From assembly GCF_030269305.1 (NCBI RefSeq), contig NZ_BSTC01000006.1, positions 1 through 64,000 of the forward strand: a DNA stretch of 64,000 nucleotides, read 5' to 3'. Numbering within the stretch: the stretch's first letter is position 1; every line of letters starts with the position of its first letter. The position numbers and the translations under genes were made by a program. Under the pieces are notes generated by a model that had not been told where the DNA came from, did no database searches, and saw nothing but the letters and a program-made list of their open reading frames with translations. Below are positions 48,034 through 57,484 of this stretch, one piece after another. Source of the DNA: Kineosporia sp. NBRC 101731. Its GTDB lineage: Bacteria; Actinomycetota; Actinomycetes; Actinomycetales; Kineosporiaceae.

Positions 48034-49151
48034 ACGGCATTTTCGCGATCCGTCGGCTCGTCGACGCGGTCAGCCACGACGGTCCGGGCTGGCTGCGCAT
48101 TGAGGACGGGGTGGTCACCGAACGTGGCGACGGCGAGCCGCCGTCGGCACCGGTGGAGACGCTCGACGTGGTCGTCCCCGGTGCCGTCGACACGCACATG
48201 CACGGGGCCGTCGGTATCGACCTGGCCACACCCGGCGTCGATCCGCAGCCGGCTCTCGACCACCATCACCGGGCGGGCAGCACCACGCTCATCGCCTCGC
48301 TGGCGACCGGCCGGATCGACGACACCCGTTCCCGGGTGCGGGAACTCGCCCCCCTCGTCGGCGAAGGCCGGCTCGCCGGGCTGCATCTGGAGGGGCCGTG
48401 GATCTCCCAGGCCCGGCGGGGTGCCCACAACCCGGCGCTGCTGCGGGAACCCAGCCGCGCCGACGTGGCCGACCTGCTCGCCGCGGGTGACGGTGCCGTG
48501 CGGATGGTGACGATCGCGCCCGAGCTGCCCGGCGCTTTCGACGCCATCGACGAACTGGTCCGCGCCGGGGTGGTGGTCGCGATCGGGCACACCGACGCGG
48601 ACACCGACACCGTGCACCGCGCCGTCGACGCCGGGGCCCGCGTCACCACCCACCTGTTCAACGGCATGGCGCCGATGCATCACCGCCAGGCCGGTACGGT
48701 CGGCGTCTCCCTGAGCGACGACCGTGTCACCGTCGAGCTGATCGGCGACGGTGAGCACGTCAGTGCCGAGGTCATCGACGTCGCCCGCCGGGCCGCGACC
48801 GGGCGCATGGTGCTGGTGTCCGACGCGATGTCCGCGACCGGTCTCGGTGACGGGTCGTACGACCTGGCCGGCTCGGAGGTCGTCGTGGCGGGTGGCGTCG
48901 CGGTGCTGAAAGAAGGAAATTCCTTGGCGGGCAGCACGACCGAGCTGGTGCGGGCGGCGGTCTCGCTGCTGAACCGGGGCGTGCCGCTGCCCGAGGTGGT
49001 CGCGGTGTCCAGCGCCACCGCGGCCGGGGTCTTCGGGCTCGGCGGACACTCCCTGCTGCCCGGTGAGCCCGCTGACCTGATCGAACTGCACTTCCCCGAC
49101 GGTGTCGCGGAGGTCGCCCGGGTGGCCCGGAGGGGTATATGGCTCAGCTGA
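48030..49151 (+). CDS. N-acetyl-hexosamine-6-phosphate deacetylase (NagA/AgaA)
   Basis: This 373-residue amidohydrolase has the metal site motifs GAVDTHMHGAVGID, HLEGPWIS with the metal-binding Glu, IGHTDAD, HLFNGMAPMHHR and the catalytic Asp in LVSDAMSATG. NagA and the GalNAc enzyme AgaA cannot be separated by sequence here; the downstream tagatose-type kinase and aldolase favour GalNAc-6-phosphate. Overlaps with both neighbours (4 bp and 13 bp) show tight coupling. Confidence 0.92.
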   Translation: MNGIFAIRRLVDAVSHDGPGWLRIEDGVVTERGDGEPPSAPVETLDVVVPGAVDTHMHGAVGIDLATPGVDPQPALDHHHRAGSTTLIASLATGRIDDTRSRVRELAPLVGEGRLAGLHLEGPWISQARRGAHNPALLREPSRADVADLLAAGDGAVRMVTIAPELPGAFDAIDELVRAGVVVAIGHTDADTDTVHRAVDAGARVTTHLFNGMAPMHHRQAGTVGVSLSDDRVTVELIGDGEHVSAEVIDVARRAATGRMVLVSDAMSATGLGDGSYDLAGSEVVVAGGVAVLKEGNSLAGSTTELVRAAVSLLNRGVPLPEVVAVSSATAAGVFGLGGHSLLPGEPADLIELHFPDGVAEVARVARRGIWLS

Positions 49152-50167
49152 TCGTGCTCACGCCGAATCCGGCCGTGGACGTGACGTATCGCGTTCCGGC
49201 CTTCGACGTCGGTGCCACCGTGCGGGTCTCGCAGGTGCAGCGGCGTCCCGGCGGCAAGGGGCTCAACGTGGTGCGCGTGCTGCGCACGCTGGGCGAGGAG
49301 GCCGTCGCGGTGCTCCCGCTGGGCGGGTCCGCGGGGCGGTGGGTCGCGTCGATGATGGACGAGGAACACCACGCCTGTGAGGTCGTCACCGTGGACGGGG
49401 AGACCCGCAGCACGGTGGCGATCGTCGATCCGGTCGGGCATCCCACGCTGTTCAGCGAACCCGGCCCGGCGCTGTCACCGGCCGAGGGTGACCGCCTGAT
49501 CGAGGCCACCGTGAAGCACTGTGAGCCGGGTTGCGTGGTGGTGGTCTCCGGATCGCTGCCGCGGGGCGTGGATGCGGACTGGGTCGGGCGACTGGTGAGG
49601 GCCGTGCGCGGGGCGGGCGCCCGGGTGCTGGTCGACACCTCCGGACCGGCGCTGGTCGCGGCTGCCCGGGCCGGGGCCGACCTCCTCAAACCCAATGCGG
49701 CGGAGGCCATCGAGGCGATGGAGGCGGAGCTGGGCACGCCCGGGCACGAGCCGGTGCCTGCTCCGCCTGCTTCCCCGGATATTGGCGATAACAGGCTCCC
49801 GCCGAAACCGGTGAGGAACGTGGACGGCCGGTCCGGCGGGACTCGCCTGCGGCAGGCTGTTCAGTACCTTCAGAGTCTCGGTGCCTCAACAGTTGTCGTC
49901 TCCCAGGGAGCTGACGGCCTGATCGCGTTCAGCCCGGATCATGACCTGATCACCCAGCGGGCCGTGCGGGGCGTCACCGGGAACCCCACCGGCGCGGGCG
50001 ATGCCGCCACCGCCGGGCTGGCCCTGGCCTGGGCCCGGGGCGAATCGATGGAAACGGCGTTGCGGCAGGCCGCCGTGCTCGGCGCGGCCGCCGTCAAGCA
50101 GCCCACGGCGGGCGAGGTCGATCTCGCCGATGTACGGGCGTTCGACCAGCAACTGTCAGCGGACTAG
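49139..50167 (+). CDS. PfkB-family hexose-phosphate kinase (tagatose-6-phosphate / 1-phosphofructokinase type)
   Basis: This 342-residue PfkB kinase has LTPNPAVDVTYRVP at the start, RPGGKGLNVVRVLRTLG near 37 and the anion-hole motif with catalytic Asp in GNPTGAGDAATAG near 285. A Pro-rich insertion of about 40 residues (199-238; PVPAPPASPDIGDN) separates KPNAAEAIEAME from VVSQGADG and is longer than in typical LacC/FruK. In this operon it should convert tagatose-6-phosphate to the bisphosphate. It starts within nagA. Confidence 0.88.
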   Translation: MAQLIVLTPNPAVDVTYRVPAFDVGATVRVSQVQRRPGGKGLNVVRVLRTLGEEAVAVLPLGGSAGRWVASMMDEEHHACEVVTVDGETRSTVAIVDPVGHPTLFSEPGPALSPAEGDRLIEATVKHCEPGCVVVVSGSLPRGVDADWVGRLVRAVRGAGARVLVDTSGPALVAAARAGADLLKPNAAEAIEAMEAELGTPGHEPVPAPPASPDIGDNRLPPKPVRNVDGRSGGTRLRQAVQYLQSLGASTVVVSQGADGLIAFSPDHDLITQRAVRGVTGNPTGAGDAATAGLALAWARGESMETALRQAAVLGAAAVKQPTAGEVDLADVRAFDQQLSAD

Positions 50168-50177
50168 AGGATTTCAG

Positions 50178-51005
50178 ATGAGCAAGCCCGTGGTGCTGGA
50201 GCAGGCCCGGAAGAACGGGGTCGGTGTCGGCGCTTTCAACGTGATCCTGCTGGAGCACGCCGAGGCGATCGTGGCCGGGGCGCAGGCGGCCGGCCTTCCG
50301 GTGATCCTGCAGATCAGCGAGAACTGCGTCAGCTACCACGGCGCGCTCGAGCCGATCCTGGCCGGCACCCTCGCGGTGGCCCGCCGGGCCGGGGTCGACG
50401 CGGTCGTGCACCTGGACCACGCCGAGAGCGAGGACCTGGTGCGGGAGGCCGTCGAGCTGGGCGTTCACAGCGTCATGTTCGACGCCTCGCACGACGACTA
50501 CGACGTGAACGTGCGCCGCACCGCCGCCATGGCGCAGTTCTGCCACGCGGCCGGTGTCCACATCGAGGCGGAGCTCGGCGAGGTCGGGGGCAAGGACGGC
50601 GTGCACGCCCCCGGCGCCCGCACCGACCCGGCCGATGCGGTGTCGTTCGTCGCCGCGACCGGCGTGGACAGCCTGGCCGTGGCGGTCGGCAGCTCCCACG
50701 CGATGACCGAGCGCACGGCCCAGCTCGACCTCGACCTGATCGCCGACCTGGCGAAGGCCGTGCCGGTGCCGCTGGTGCTGCACGGTTCGTCCGGGGTCTC
50801 CGACGACCAGCTGGCCGGGGCGGTGCGGGCCGGGCTGGTGAAGGTGAACATCTCCACGCACCTGAACGGCCTGTTCACCCGGGCGATCCGGCAGCGTCTG
50901 GAGGCCGACGAGAAGCTCGTCGACCCGCGCAAGTACATCGCCCCGGGCCGTGAGGCCGTGGCCCACGAGGTGGAACGTCTGCTCAAGCTCCTGGCCGGCC
51001 GGTGA
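50178..51005 (+). CDS. Class II tagatose/fructose-bisphosphate aldolase (GatY/KbaY type)
   Basis: This 275-residue class II aldolase has the catalytic Asp80 and zinc His81 in VVHLDHAESEDL. SVMFDASHDDYDVNVRRT is the GatY/KbaY-like variant, with EAELGEVGGKDG and VLHGSSGVSD completing the zinc and phosphate sites. It splits tagatose- or fructose-1,6-bisphosphate to dihydroxyacetone phosphate and glyceraldehyde-3-phosphate, ending the pathway. ATG 50178 lies 10 bp after the kinase stop with GAGG upstream. Confidence 0.92.
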   Translation: MSKPVVLEQARKNGVGVGAFNVILLEHAEAIVAGAQAAGLPVILQISENCVSYHGALEPILAGTLAVARRAGVDAVVHLDHAESEDLVREAVELGVHSVMFDASHDDYDVNVRRTAAMAQFCHAAGVHIEAELGEVGGKDGVHAPGARTDPADAVSFVAATGVDSLAVAVGSSHAMTERTAQLDLDLIADLAKAVPVPLVLHGSSGVSDDQLAGAVRAGLVKVNISTHLNGLFTRAIRQRLEADEKLVDPRKYIAPGREAVAHEVERLLKLLAGR

Positions 51006-51026
51006 GGTAGGTTTCCCGCTTTTTCG

Positions 51027-51467
51027 TCAAGACGGGGTATCGCGCACCGGGTCGGGGGCGCGCTGCGTGATCACCCGGACCCACTGCCCCATCTCTTCCT
51101 GCTCGATGCGGTTGATCGTCTCGACCAGCAACCGGTCGCGGCTGGAGTCGTAGTCGTACGGCGCGGAACCGATGGCGTAGAGACGGCGTTCGGCGTTCAC
51201 AGCCTCACGCGCCCGGCTGAAGCGCACGTAGTTCTCGTGCCACTGGAACAGGTTGCGCAGCCCGGTCAGCAGCACCAGGCAGGCGCCGAGCACCGCGGGC
51301 ACGACCGGCACGCCGGGCACGATCACGGCCGCCACCGGGATCGCCGCCGAGAGCACCACGAACAGGATCTCGGTCAGGCGGTACCGGTTGCGGGAGCGGT
51401 CAGCGTGCCGCCGGTACCGCTCGTACGACTCATCGGCGAGCGCGGCCGCGTAGGAGGCGCCGTCCAA
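51027..51467 (-). CDS. DUF4231-type small membrane protein
   Basis: This 146-residue protein has two adjacent hydrophobic segments near 32-70 (ILFVVLSAAIPVAAVIVPG, VLGACLVLLTGL) and flanking soluble helices rich in Arg, Glu and Tyr. RNLFQWHENYVRFSRARE and LVETINRIEQEEMGQWV fit DUF4231 as I know it. The start is probably TTG 51467, two bases after the treZ stop, so it is translationally coupled to treZ. Function is unknown. Confidence 0.75.
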   Translation of the reverse strand: MDGASYAAALADESYERYRRHADRSRNRYRLTEILFVVLSAAIPVAAVIVPGVPVVPAVLGACLVLLTGLRNLFQWHENYVRFSRAREAVNAERRLYAIGSAPYDYDSSRDRLLVETINRIEQEEMGQWVRVITQRAPDPVRDTPS

Positions 51468-51469
51468 GA

Positions 51470-53254
51470 TCAGCCCTGAACCTGCAGCACGGCCACAGAA
51501 TCCGGCTGGAGCCGCACGGTTTCCTCGTCCACTGTTTCGATGGAACCCCAGGTGAGCCGCGGCACCGAACCGGCCGCCACCACGATGTCGGCCTCCGGGC
51601 CGATGTTCACCACGGTGGTGAACGAGCCGCGCCGCATGGCGATCCAGCCCTCCCCGTGGGTCACCGTCACCGCGTCGAACGAGTCGTTCAGCAGGTCGGG
51701 CGAGGCGGCGCGCAGGGCGATCAGGTCGCGGTACCAGCGCAGCATCGCGCCATGGTCGAGTTCGCCGTCCACCCGGCCGATCTCGGACCAGTCGAGCACG
51801 GACGCGTCGCGGGTCGAGAGGGCCTGCGGGTCGGGGACCTCTTCGGGGGCCCACCCGTGGGAGCCGAACTCCGCGCGCCGGCCCTGGCGCACCGCGTCGG
51901 CCAGTTCGGGACTCTCGAACGCGGTGAAGAACTGCCAGGGGGTGAGCGCGCCCCACTCTTCACCCATGAAGAGCATCGGCGTGTAGACACTGGTCAGCAT
52001 GATCGCGGCCGAGGCCGCCAGCCGGCCGGGGGCGATCGTGGCGCTGGGCCGGTCGCCGGTGGCGCGGTTGCCCACCTGGTCGTGGTTCTGGGTGGCGATC
52101 ACGAACTGGTGCCCGCGGTGCTTGTCCGGGGAAATGGGCTTGCCCCAGTGCTTCCCGCGGAAGGTGGAGTAGTCGCCGGCGTGCCGGAAGGCCTCTTTCA
52201 GCACCCGGGCGAGCACCGACGCGGTGCCGAAGTCGACGTAATAGCCCTGGGTCTCACCGGTGACGAAGGAGTGGATCGAGTGGTGCACGTCGTCGTCCCA
52301 CTGCCCGGTCAGGCCCCGCCCGCCCCCGGCGACCGGCTCGATCATGAACGGGTCGTTCAGGTCGCTCTCGGCGATCAGGCCCAGCGGGCGGGCAAGCTCT
52401 TTCGACAGGTCGGCGGTGCGCTCGGAGATCTCGGCCAGGATGTGCCGGGGCGAGGAGTCGACCAGCGCGTGCACGGCGTCGAGCCGCAGGCAGTCGATGT
52501 GGAAGTCGCGGAACCAGCGCAGCACGTTGTCGACGATCCAGGAGCGCACACCGTGCGAGCCCTCGTCGTCGAGGTTGACGGCCTCGCCCCAGGGCGTGGT
52601 GTGGGCGTCGGTGAAGTACGGGCCGAACTCGCGCAGGTAGTTACCGTCGGGACCGAGATGGTTGTAGACGACGTCGAGGCAGACGCCCAGGCCCTTCCCG
52701 TGCGCCGCGTCGACGAACCGCTGCAGCGCCTCCGGCCCGCCGTAGGAGTGGTGCACGGCGTACAGGCCGACCCCGTCGTACCCCCATCCCCGCACTCCGG
52801 AGAACTCGGCGACCGGCAGCAGCTCGATCATCTGCACGCCGAGGTCGACGAGGTGGTCGAGCCGGCCGATCGCGGCGTCGAGGGTGCCCTCGGGCGTGAA
52901 GGTGCCGATGTGCAGCTCGTAGAACACGGCTCCGCGGCTGTCCAGGCCCGGCCAGGATCCGTCCGACCAGGCGTGGCGCTCGGCGTCGAACACCCGGCTG
53001 GCGGCGTGTACGCCCTCCGGCTGCCAGGCACTGCGCGGGTCGGGACGGGGGTCACCGCCGTCGAGGGCGAACGCGTAGTCCGTGCCGTGCCCCGCCTCCG
53101 CTACGGATGCGTGCCAGAGACCGGCGGTTTCGGGAGTCGCCTCCTGCCCCAGAGCCGGGTCGGCCACGAGCCGTAGAGGCTCACGCCGATCGAGGCCGGG
53201 CAGGTGCAACATGACGCGACTGGCGCCGGGGGCCCAGAGGGTGAACTCGTGCAC
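51470..53254 (-). CDS. treZ: Malto-oligosyltrehalose trehalohydrolase
   Basis: This 594-residue GH13 enzyme releases trehalose from maltooligosyl-trehalose. An N-terminal carbohydrate-binding/E-set domain ([17 protein letters not shown]) precedes the barrel. Barrel motifs are [18 protein letters not shown], the nucleophile Asp in [13 protein letters not shown], the acid Glu in LIAESDLND and [11 protein letters not shown]. Start is GTG 53254. It is separated from treY and glgX by two genes on the other strand. Confidence 0.95.
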   Translation of the reverse strand: MHEFTLWAPGASRVMLHLPGLDRREPLRLVADPALGQEATPETAGLWHASVAEAGHGTDYAFALDGGDPRPDPRSAWQPEGVHAASRVFDAERHAWSDGSWPGLDSRGAVFYELHIGTFTPEGTLDAAIGRLDHLVDLGVQMIELLPVAEFSGVRGWGYDGVGLYAVHHSYGGPEALQRFVDAAHGKGLGVCLDVVYNHLGPDGNYLREFGPYFTDAHTTPWGEAVNLDDEGSHGVRSWIVDNVLRWFRDFHIDCLRLDAVHALVDSSPRHILAEISERTADLSKELARPLGLIAESDLNDPFMIEPVAGGGRGLTGQWDDDVHHSIHSFVTGETQGYYVDFGTASVLARVLKEAFRHAGDYSTFRGKHWGKPISPDKHRGHQFVIATQNHDQVGNRATGDRPSATIAPGRLAASAAIMLTSVYTPMLFMGEEWGALTPWQFFTAFESPELADAVRQGRRAEFGSHGWAPEEVPDPQALSTRDASVLDWSEIGRVDGELDHGAMLRWYRDLIALRAASPDLLNDSFDAVTVTHGEGWIAMRRGSFTTVVNIGPEADIVVAAGSVPRLTWGSIETVDEETVRLQPDSVAVLQVQG

Positions 53255-53310
53255 GGGGTCAGCCTCTCAGAAGATCGGCCGCAACACCCGCCCAAAGGTT
53301 ACGGTGGCGC

Positions 53311-54072
53311 ATGCCCACCGCACTCGTCACCGGCCCCACCGCCGGTATCGGTACCGCCTTCGCACGTCGCCTCGCGCGGGACGGCTACCACCTCGTTCTG
53401 GTCGCGCGCGACGCCGGCCGGCTGGAGGCCCTGCGCGCGGAACTGGGTGACGCGGAGGTGATCGTCGCCGATCTCGGCGATCCGCAGCAGCGCCGGGCCG
53501 TGGTGGAACGACTGGGTGACGCCACTCGCCCGGTCGATCTGCTGGTCAACAACGCGGGGATCGGCGGGCAGGGCGAGTTCTGGACCACGCCCTTCGAGAA
53601 GCTGCACCACCAGCTCGAGCTCAACGTCACCGCGGTGATGGAGCTGACCCACGCGGTGCTGCCCGGCATGAAGCAGCGGGGCGCAGGGGGAGTGATCAAC
53701 GTGGCCAGTGTGGTCGGGCTGACTCCCGGGCGGGGTTCCACCTACACCGCGAGCAAGGCGTGGGTGATCGCGCTGAGCGAGGGCCTGGCCAACAGCCTGC
53801 AGGGCACCGGCGTGCGGGTGCTGGCCCTGTGCCCCGGGCTCACCCACACCGAGTTCCACGCCCGCGCGGGTATCGACATCGCCTGGGTCCCCGACCTGCT
53901 CTGGCTCGACGCCGACTACGTGGTCGACCAGGGGCTGCGCGATCTGCAGAGGGACGCGGTGGTCTCGATCCCCAGTCGGCGCTACCGGGCGCTGGTCACG
54001 GTCTCCCGGTTGGTGCCCCGGTCCGTCACGCGTTTCGTCGCGGCCCGGCCGGGTGGCCGGTCGCGTACCTGA
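53311..54072 (+). CDS. Short-chain dehydrogenase/reductase
   Basis: This 253-residue classical SDR has the cofactor motif TGPTAGIG (7-14), NNAG near 84, and the Ser/Tyr/Lys catalytic set in VASVVG near 139 and YTASK near 152-156. The Arg in [11 protein letters not shown] suggests NADP preference. The substrate is unknown. It begins 56 bp from the treZ start on the opposite strand, and ppk2 follows 13 bp downstream. Confidence 0.9.
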   Translation: MPTALVTGPTAGIGTAFARRLARDGYHLVLVARDAGRLEALRAELGDAEVIVADLGDPQQRRAVVERLGDATRPVDLLVNNAGIGGQGEFWTTPFEKLHHQLELNVTAVMELTHAVLPGMKQRGAGGVINVASVVGLTPGRGSTYTASKAWVIALSEGLANSLQGTGVRVLALCPGLTHTEFHARAGIDIAWVPDLLWLDADYVVDQGLRDLQRDAVVSIPSRRYRALVTVSRLVPRSVTRFVAARPGGRSRT

Positions 54073-54085
54073 GAGGATCGGTTCC

Positions 54086-54964
54086 ATGGCGAAGAACGAG
54101 CAACAGACGCACGAGCCGGCCCAGCTTTCCGAGTTATTGCGGGTGGGTGAGGGTTTCGACCTTGCCTCGACGGATTCTTCGGGCACGCCCGGATTCTCCG
54201 GATCGAAGGTCGAGGGGGAGGCTGCGTTGGAGTCTGGGGCGCAGGTCCTCTCGCAGTTGCAGGAACGGCTCTTCGCCGAGGGTTTCAGTGGCACCAGGGC
54301 CGACCGGGTGCTGCTGATCATCCAGGGCATGGACACCTCCGGCAAGGGTGGCATCGTGCGTCACGTCGTCGGGGCGGTCGACCCGCAGGGGGTGCGGCAC
54401 ACGGCGTTCAAGTCGCCCACCCCGGAAGAACTGGCCCACGACTTCCTCTGGCGGGTACGCCCCCGGGTGCCGGAGCCGGGCCTGATCGGCGTCTTCGACC
54501 GCTCGCACTACGAGGACGTACTGATCGTGCGCGTGCACGACCTGGTGCCCGCCCGCGAGTGGGAGACCCGCTACGACACGATCAACGCGTTCGAGGCCGA
54601 GCTGGCGGCCCAGGGCACGGCGATCGTCAAGGTGATGCTGCACATCTCCCCGGCCGAGCAGCTGCGCCTGCTGGAGAAGCGGCTGTACCGGCCGGACAAG
54701 TACTGGAAGTACAGCACGGCCGACCTGGACGAGCACGCCTACTGGGACTCGTACCAGGAGGCGTACCAGGCGGCCCTGACCCGCTGCTCGACCGCGGTGG
54801 CGCCCTGGCACGTGGTGCCCGCCGACCGGAAGTGGTACGCCCGCTGGGCTGTTCAGAGTCTGCTGGTCAACGCCCTGACCGCACTGGACCCGCAGTGGCC
54901 GGCCGCGAAGTTCGACGTCGAGGCGGAGCGGGCGCGCCTGAAGGCGCTGCTGGCGGCCGACTGA
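54086..54964 (+). CDS. PPK2-family polyphosphate:nucleotide phosphotransferase
   Basis: This 292-residue PPK2 enzyme has Walker A GMDTSGKGG (81-89), Walker B GVFDRSHYEDVLIVRV and the lid segment EKRLYRPDKYWKYSTADL. It transfers phosphate between polyphosphate and nucleotides; class I to III cannot be separated here. GAGAGG lies upstream of ATG 54086. With the SDR it forms a plus-strand pair set inside the minus-strand trehalose genes. Confidence 0.92.
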   Translation: MAKNEQQTHEPAQLSELLRVGEGFDLASTDSSGTPGFSGSKVEGEAALESGAQVLSQLQERLFAEGFSGTRADRVLLIIQGMDTSGKGGIVRHVVGAVDPQGVRHTAFKSPTPEELAHDFLWRVRPRVPEPGLIGVFDRSHYEDVLIVRVHDLVPAREWETRYDTINAFEAELAAQGTAIVKVMLHISPAEQLRLLEKRLYRPDKYWKYSTADLDEHAYWDSYQEAYQAALTRCSTAVAPWHVVPADRKWYARWAVQSLLVNALTALDPQWPAAKFDVEAERARLKALLAAD

Positions 54965-54982
54965 AGCTCGGCAAACCTCGTT

Positions 54983-55065
54983 CGTGATCATGCACAGTGT
55001 CCCCAGCGTTCTAGAGCTCTTCGCTCGACAGTTCTAGAACTCCGGGGACACTGTGCATGATCACG
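54983..55065. repeat. Dispersed palindromic repeat, copy G (full 83-bp form)
   Basis: Arms 54983-55018 and 55030-55065 match at 33 of 36 positions around an 11-nt loop. Architecture is as in copies A and E but with the GTGTCCCC arm class (TGCACAGTGTCCCC). It fills the space between the convergent ppk2 and treY stops, 18 bp from one and 7 bp from the other. Confidence 0.95.
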
Positions 55066-55072
55066 GAAGGTT

Positions 55073-57475
55073 TTAGGGGGTGGTGAGGAGGGCCACCGGG
55101 TAGGTGCCCAGGAGCTCGGCCAGCTTCACCGAACCGCCCGGGAACTCCTGTCCGGTCAGCTTGTTCGTCCAGGTGCCCTCCGGGAGCACCACCACCGCGT
55201 CGCCCCATTCGCCCAGGGACAACGCCAGGCGGGTGGCGACGGTGACCGCCTTCACCGTCGCGTCGGGACCCCGGCCGAAGGCCACGGCGTGCGACGAGGA
55301 GGTGGGGATCGGGGTGTACGAGCCGCCCGTGAACCAGTCCGGGTGCTCGCGGCGCAGGTGCAGGGCGGCGCGGGTGACGAGGAGCTTCTCCGCGTCGGCC
55401 AGTTCCTCACCGGTGAGCCGGCCCAGCGAGCCGGACTCGACCAGGTCCAGAAGCCGCTCCCGGTAGGTGTAGTCGATCGGGCGACGGTTGTCCGGGTCGA
55501 CGAGGGAGTGGTCGACGACCTCGGTGCCCTGGTACACGTCGGGCACGCCGGGCATGGTCAGCTGCACCAGCTTCTGGCCCAGCACGGTCGCCCGCACGGC
55601 CGGGGCGGTGCGGGCGCTGAACCGCGCGACCGCCTCCAGGATCGAGGTGTCGGCCAGCACCGAGCGCGCGTACGCGGCCACGGCCTCGTCGAACTCGGTG
55701 TTCGGGCTGGTCCACGTGGTGAGCTGCTTGGCCTCGCGGGTGGCCTTGGACAGGTAGTCGGTCAGGCGCTCGGGCGAGATGCCCGGCACCGCGAGCAGCG
55801 TCTGCCAGAAGAGGTATTCGGTGGAGGCGTCGGGGTAGCCGCCGGACGACCGGTACTTCGCGGCCGACGCCGACCATTCCCGCACGGCCTGCGCCCATTC
55901 CGCCGGGATCTCGCTGAGCGGGGCCAGAGTGGCCCGGGCGTCTTCGGAGCGCTTGGTGTCGTGCGTCGAGAGCGTCGTCATCGTGCCGGGCCAGTCGCGG
56001 GCCAGGCGGGCGCTGAAGGCGTGGAACTCGTCGGTGCTCACCCCGAAGTGGGCGGGCTCGCCGCCGACCTCGTTCAGGGCGATCAGCCGGTGGTAGCGGT
56101 AGAACGTGGTGTCTTCGATGCCCTTGGCCATCACCGGGCCGCAGGTCTGCTGGAACCGCGCCACCAGCTCGGCCCGCACCGGATCCGAACCGGCCGCGAC
56201 GCCTTCCAGCAGAAGGTCTTTCACCAGGTCCAGGGCGGGTACGAGCTCTGGGGCGACCCGCTGGGCGGCGATCGCGTAGGCCCGGTCGACGGTCGCGACG
56301 GCCTCGGCCGGGGCGGCCTCGCCCGGCACCACGTAGGCCCGGTAGCGGTCCATCGCCACGAGCAGCTCGACCACGGCCGCGTGCAGCCCGCGGCGGGTGA
56401 AGTCGGCCAGATCGCGGTCGGCGTCGCAGATCTCCTCGAGCAGGTCGACCAGCCGCCGCACCTCGGTGTTCAGGCTGGAGTCGGTGATCTGCCGCTTGGA
56501 GGCCCCGACGATCTCCTCGAGGGTGCGCTCGTCGCCGGTGAACTCGGTCAGCAGGTCGGACAGCGGGGCCGCGCCGGCCGGGTCGACGAACAGGCCACCG
56601 ATCCGGTTGAGGGCGTCGTACCCGGTGGTGCCGGCGCAGGGCCAGTCCGACGGCAGGGTCTCCTCGCCCTCGAGGATCTTCTCCACGACCACCCAGGCGC
56701 CGTCCGTGGCCTCGGCCAGGTCGCGCAGGTAGCCCCGCGGGTCGGCCAGACCGTCCGGGTGGTCGATCCGCAGACCGGCCAGCGAGCCGTCCTTGATCAG
56801 GGAGGCGATCAGCTCGTGCGTGGCGTCGAACACCGAGCGGTCTTCGACCCGCACCGCGATCAGCGTGGTGACGTCGAAGAAGCGGCGGTAGTTCAGCTCC
56901 TCGTCGGCCGTGCGCCAGAACGCCAGCCGGTACCACTGCGCCTCGAGAAGCTCCTCCAGCGGCAGGTTCTCGGTGCCGGGCCGGATCGGGAACTCGTGGT
57001 CGAAGTAGCGCACCACCGAACCGTCCACCGCGATCTCGCCCGCTGCGAGCACCTTCGGCAGCCGGTCGCCGAGCACCGGCACGATGATCCGCCCGGGCGC
57101 CCAGTTCACGTCGAACCAGGAGGCGAACTCCGACTCCGGGCCGTGCTGCAGCAGCGACCAGTACGGTGCGTTCAGCCGGGCCGGGGTGGGCACGGCCATG
57201 TGGTTGGGCACCACGTCGGCGACGGCCGCCAGCCCGGCGGCCCGCAACGACGCGACCATCGCGTCGAAAGCCGGGCGCCCACCCGCGTCCTCACTCAGTT
57301 CGGCGTGTGACACCACGTCGTACCCGTGGGCCGAGCCGGGGGTGGCCCGCAGGATCGGGGACAGGTACGCGTGGGTCACCCCGAGCCGCTCCAGATAGGC
57401 CGCCCGGTCACCCACGTCCGCGAACCCGAAGGAGTCGCGGACCTGAAAACGATAAGTGCTGACGGGCACGCTCAC
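55073..57475 (-). CDS. treY: Malto-oligosyltrehalose synthase
   Basis: This 800-residue GH13 enzyme isomerises the reducing end of glucan chains to a trehalose unit. Motifs are STYRFQVRDSFGFADV at the start, VADVVPNHMAV, the nucleophile Asp in LAGLRIDHPDGLADP, the acid Glu in VVVEKILEGEE and STHDTKRSEDARAT. Start GTG 57475 has GGAAGG 12 nt upstream, inside the end of glgX; GTG 57469 is less well placed. Together glgX, treY and treZ make the TreXYZ route from glycogen to trehalose. Confidence 0.96.
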   Translation of the reverse strand: MSVPVSTYRFQVRDSFGFADVGDRAAYLERLGVTHAYLSPILRATPGSAHGYDVVSHAELSEDAGGRPAFDAMVASLRAAGLAAVADVVPNHMAVPTPARLNAPYWSLLQHGPESEFASWFDVNWAPGRIIVPVLGDRLPKVLAAGEIAVDGSVVRYFDHEFPIRPGTENLPLEELLEAQWYRLAFWRTADEELNYRRFFDVTTLIAVRVEDRSVFDATHELIASLIKDGSLAGLRIDHPDGLADPRGYLRDLAEATDGAWVVVEKILEGEETLPSDWPCAGTTGYDALNRIGGLFVDPAGAAPLSDLLTEFTGDERTLEEIVGASKRQITDSSLNTEVRRLVDLLEEICDADRDLADFTRRGLHAAVVELLVAMDRYRAYVVPGEAAPAEAVATVDRAYAIAAQRVAPELVPALDLVKDLLLEGVAAGSDPVRAELVARFQQTCGPVMAKGIEDTTFYRYHRLIALNEVGGEPAHFGVSTDEFHAFSARLARDWPGTMTTLSTHDTKRSEDARATLAPLSEIPAEWAQAVREWSASAAKYRSSGGYPDASTEYLFWQTLLAVPGISPERLTDYLSKATREAKQLTTWTSPNTEFDEAVAAYARSVLADTSILEAVARFSARTAPAVRATVLGQKLVQLTMPGVPDVYQGTEVVDHSLVDPDNRRPIDYTYRERLLDLVESGSLGRLTGEELADAEKLLVTRAALHLRREHPDWFTGGSYTPIPTSSSHAVAFGRGPDATVKAVTVATRLALSLGEWGDAVVVLPEGTWTNKLTGQEFPGGSVKLAELLGTYPVALLTTP

Positions 57476-57484
57476 TCGGGTCGT

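Noticed and set aside
54965-57484. A transposon as the cause of the treY/treZ separation
   Set aside because: No transposase gene or terminal inverted repeat pair brackets the SDR-ppk2 pair; only the palindromic copy G is present on one side.
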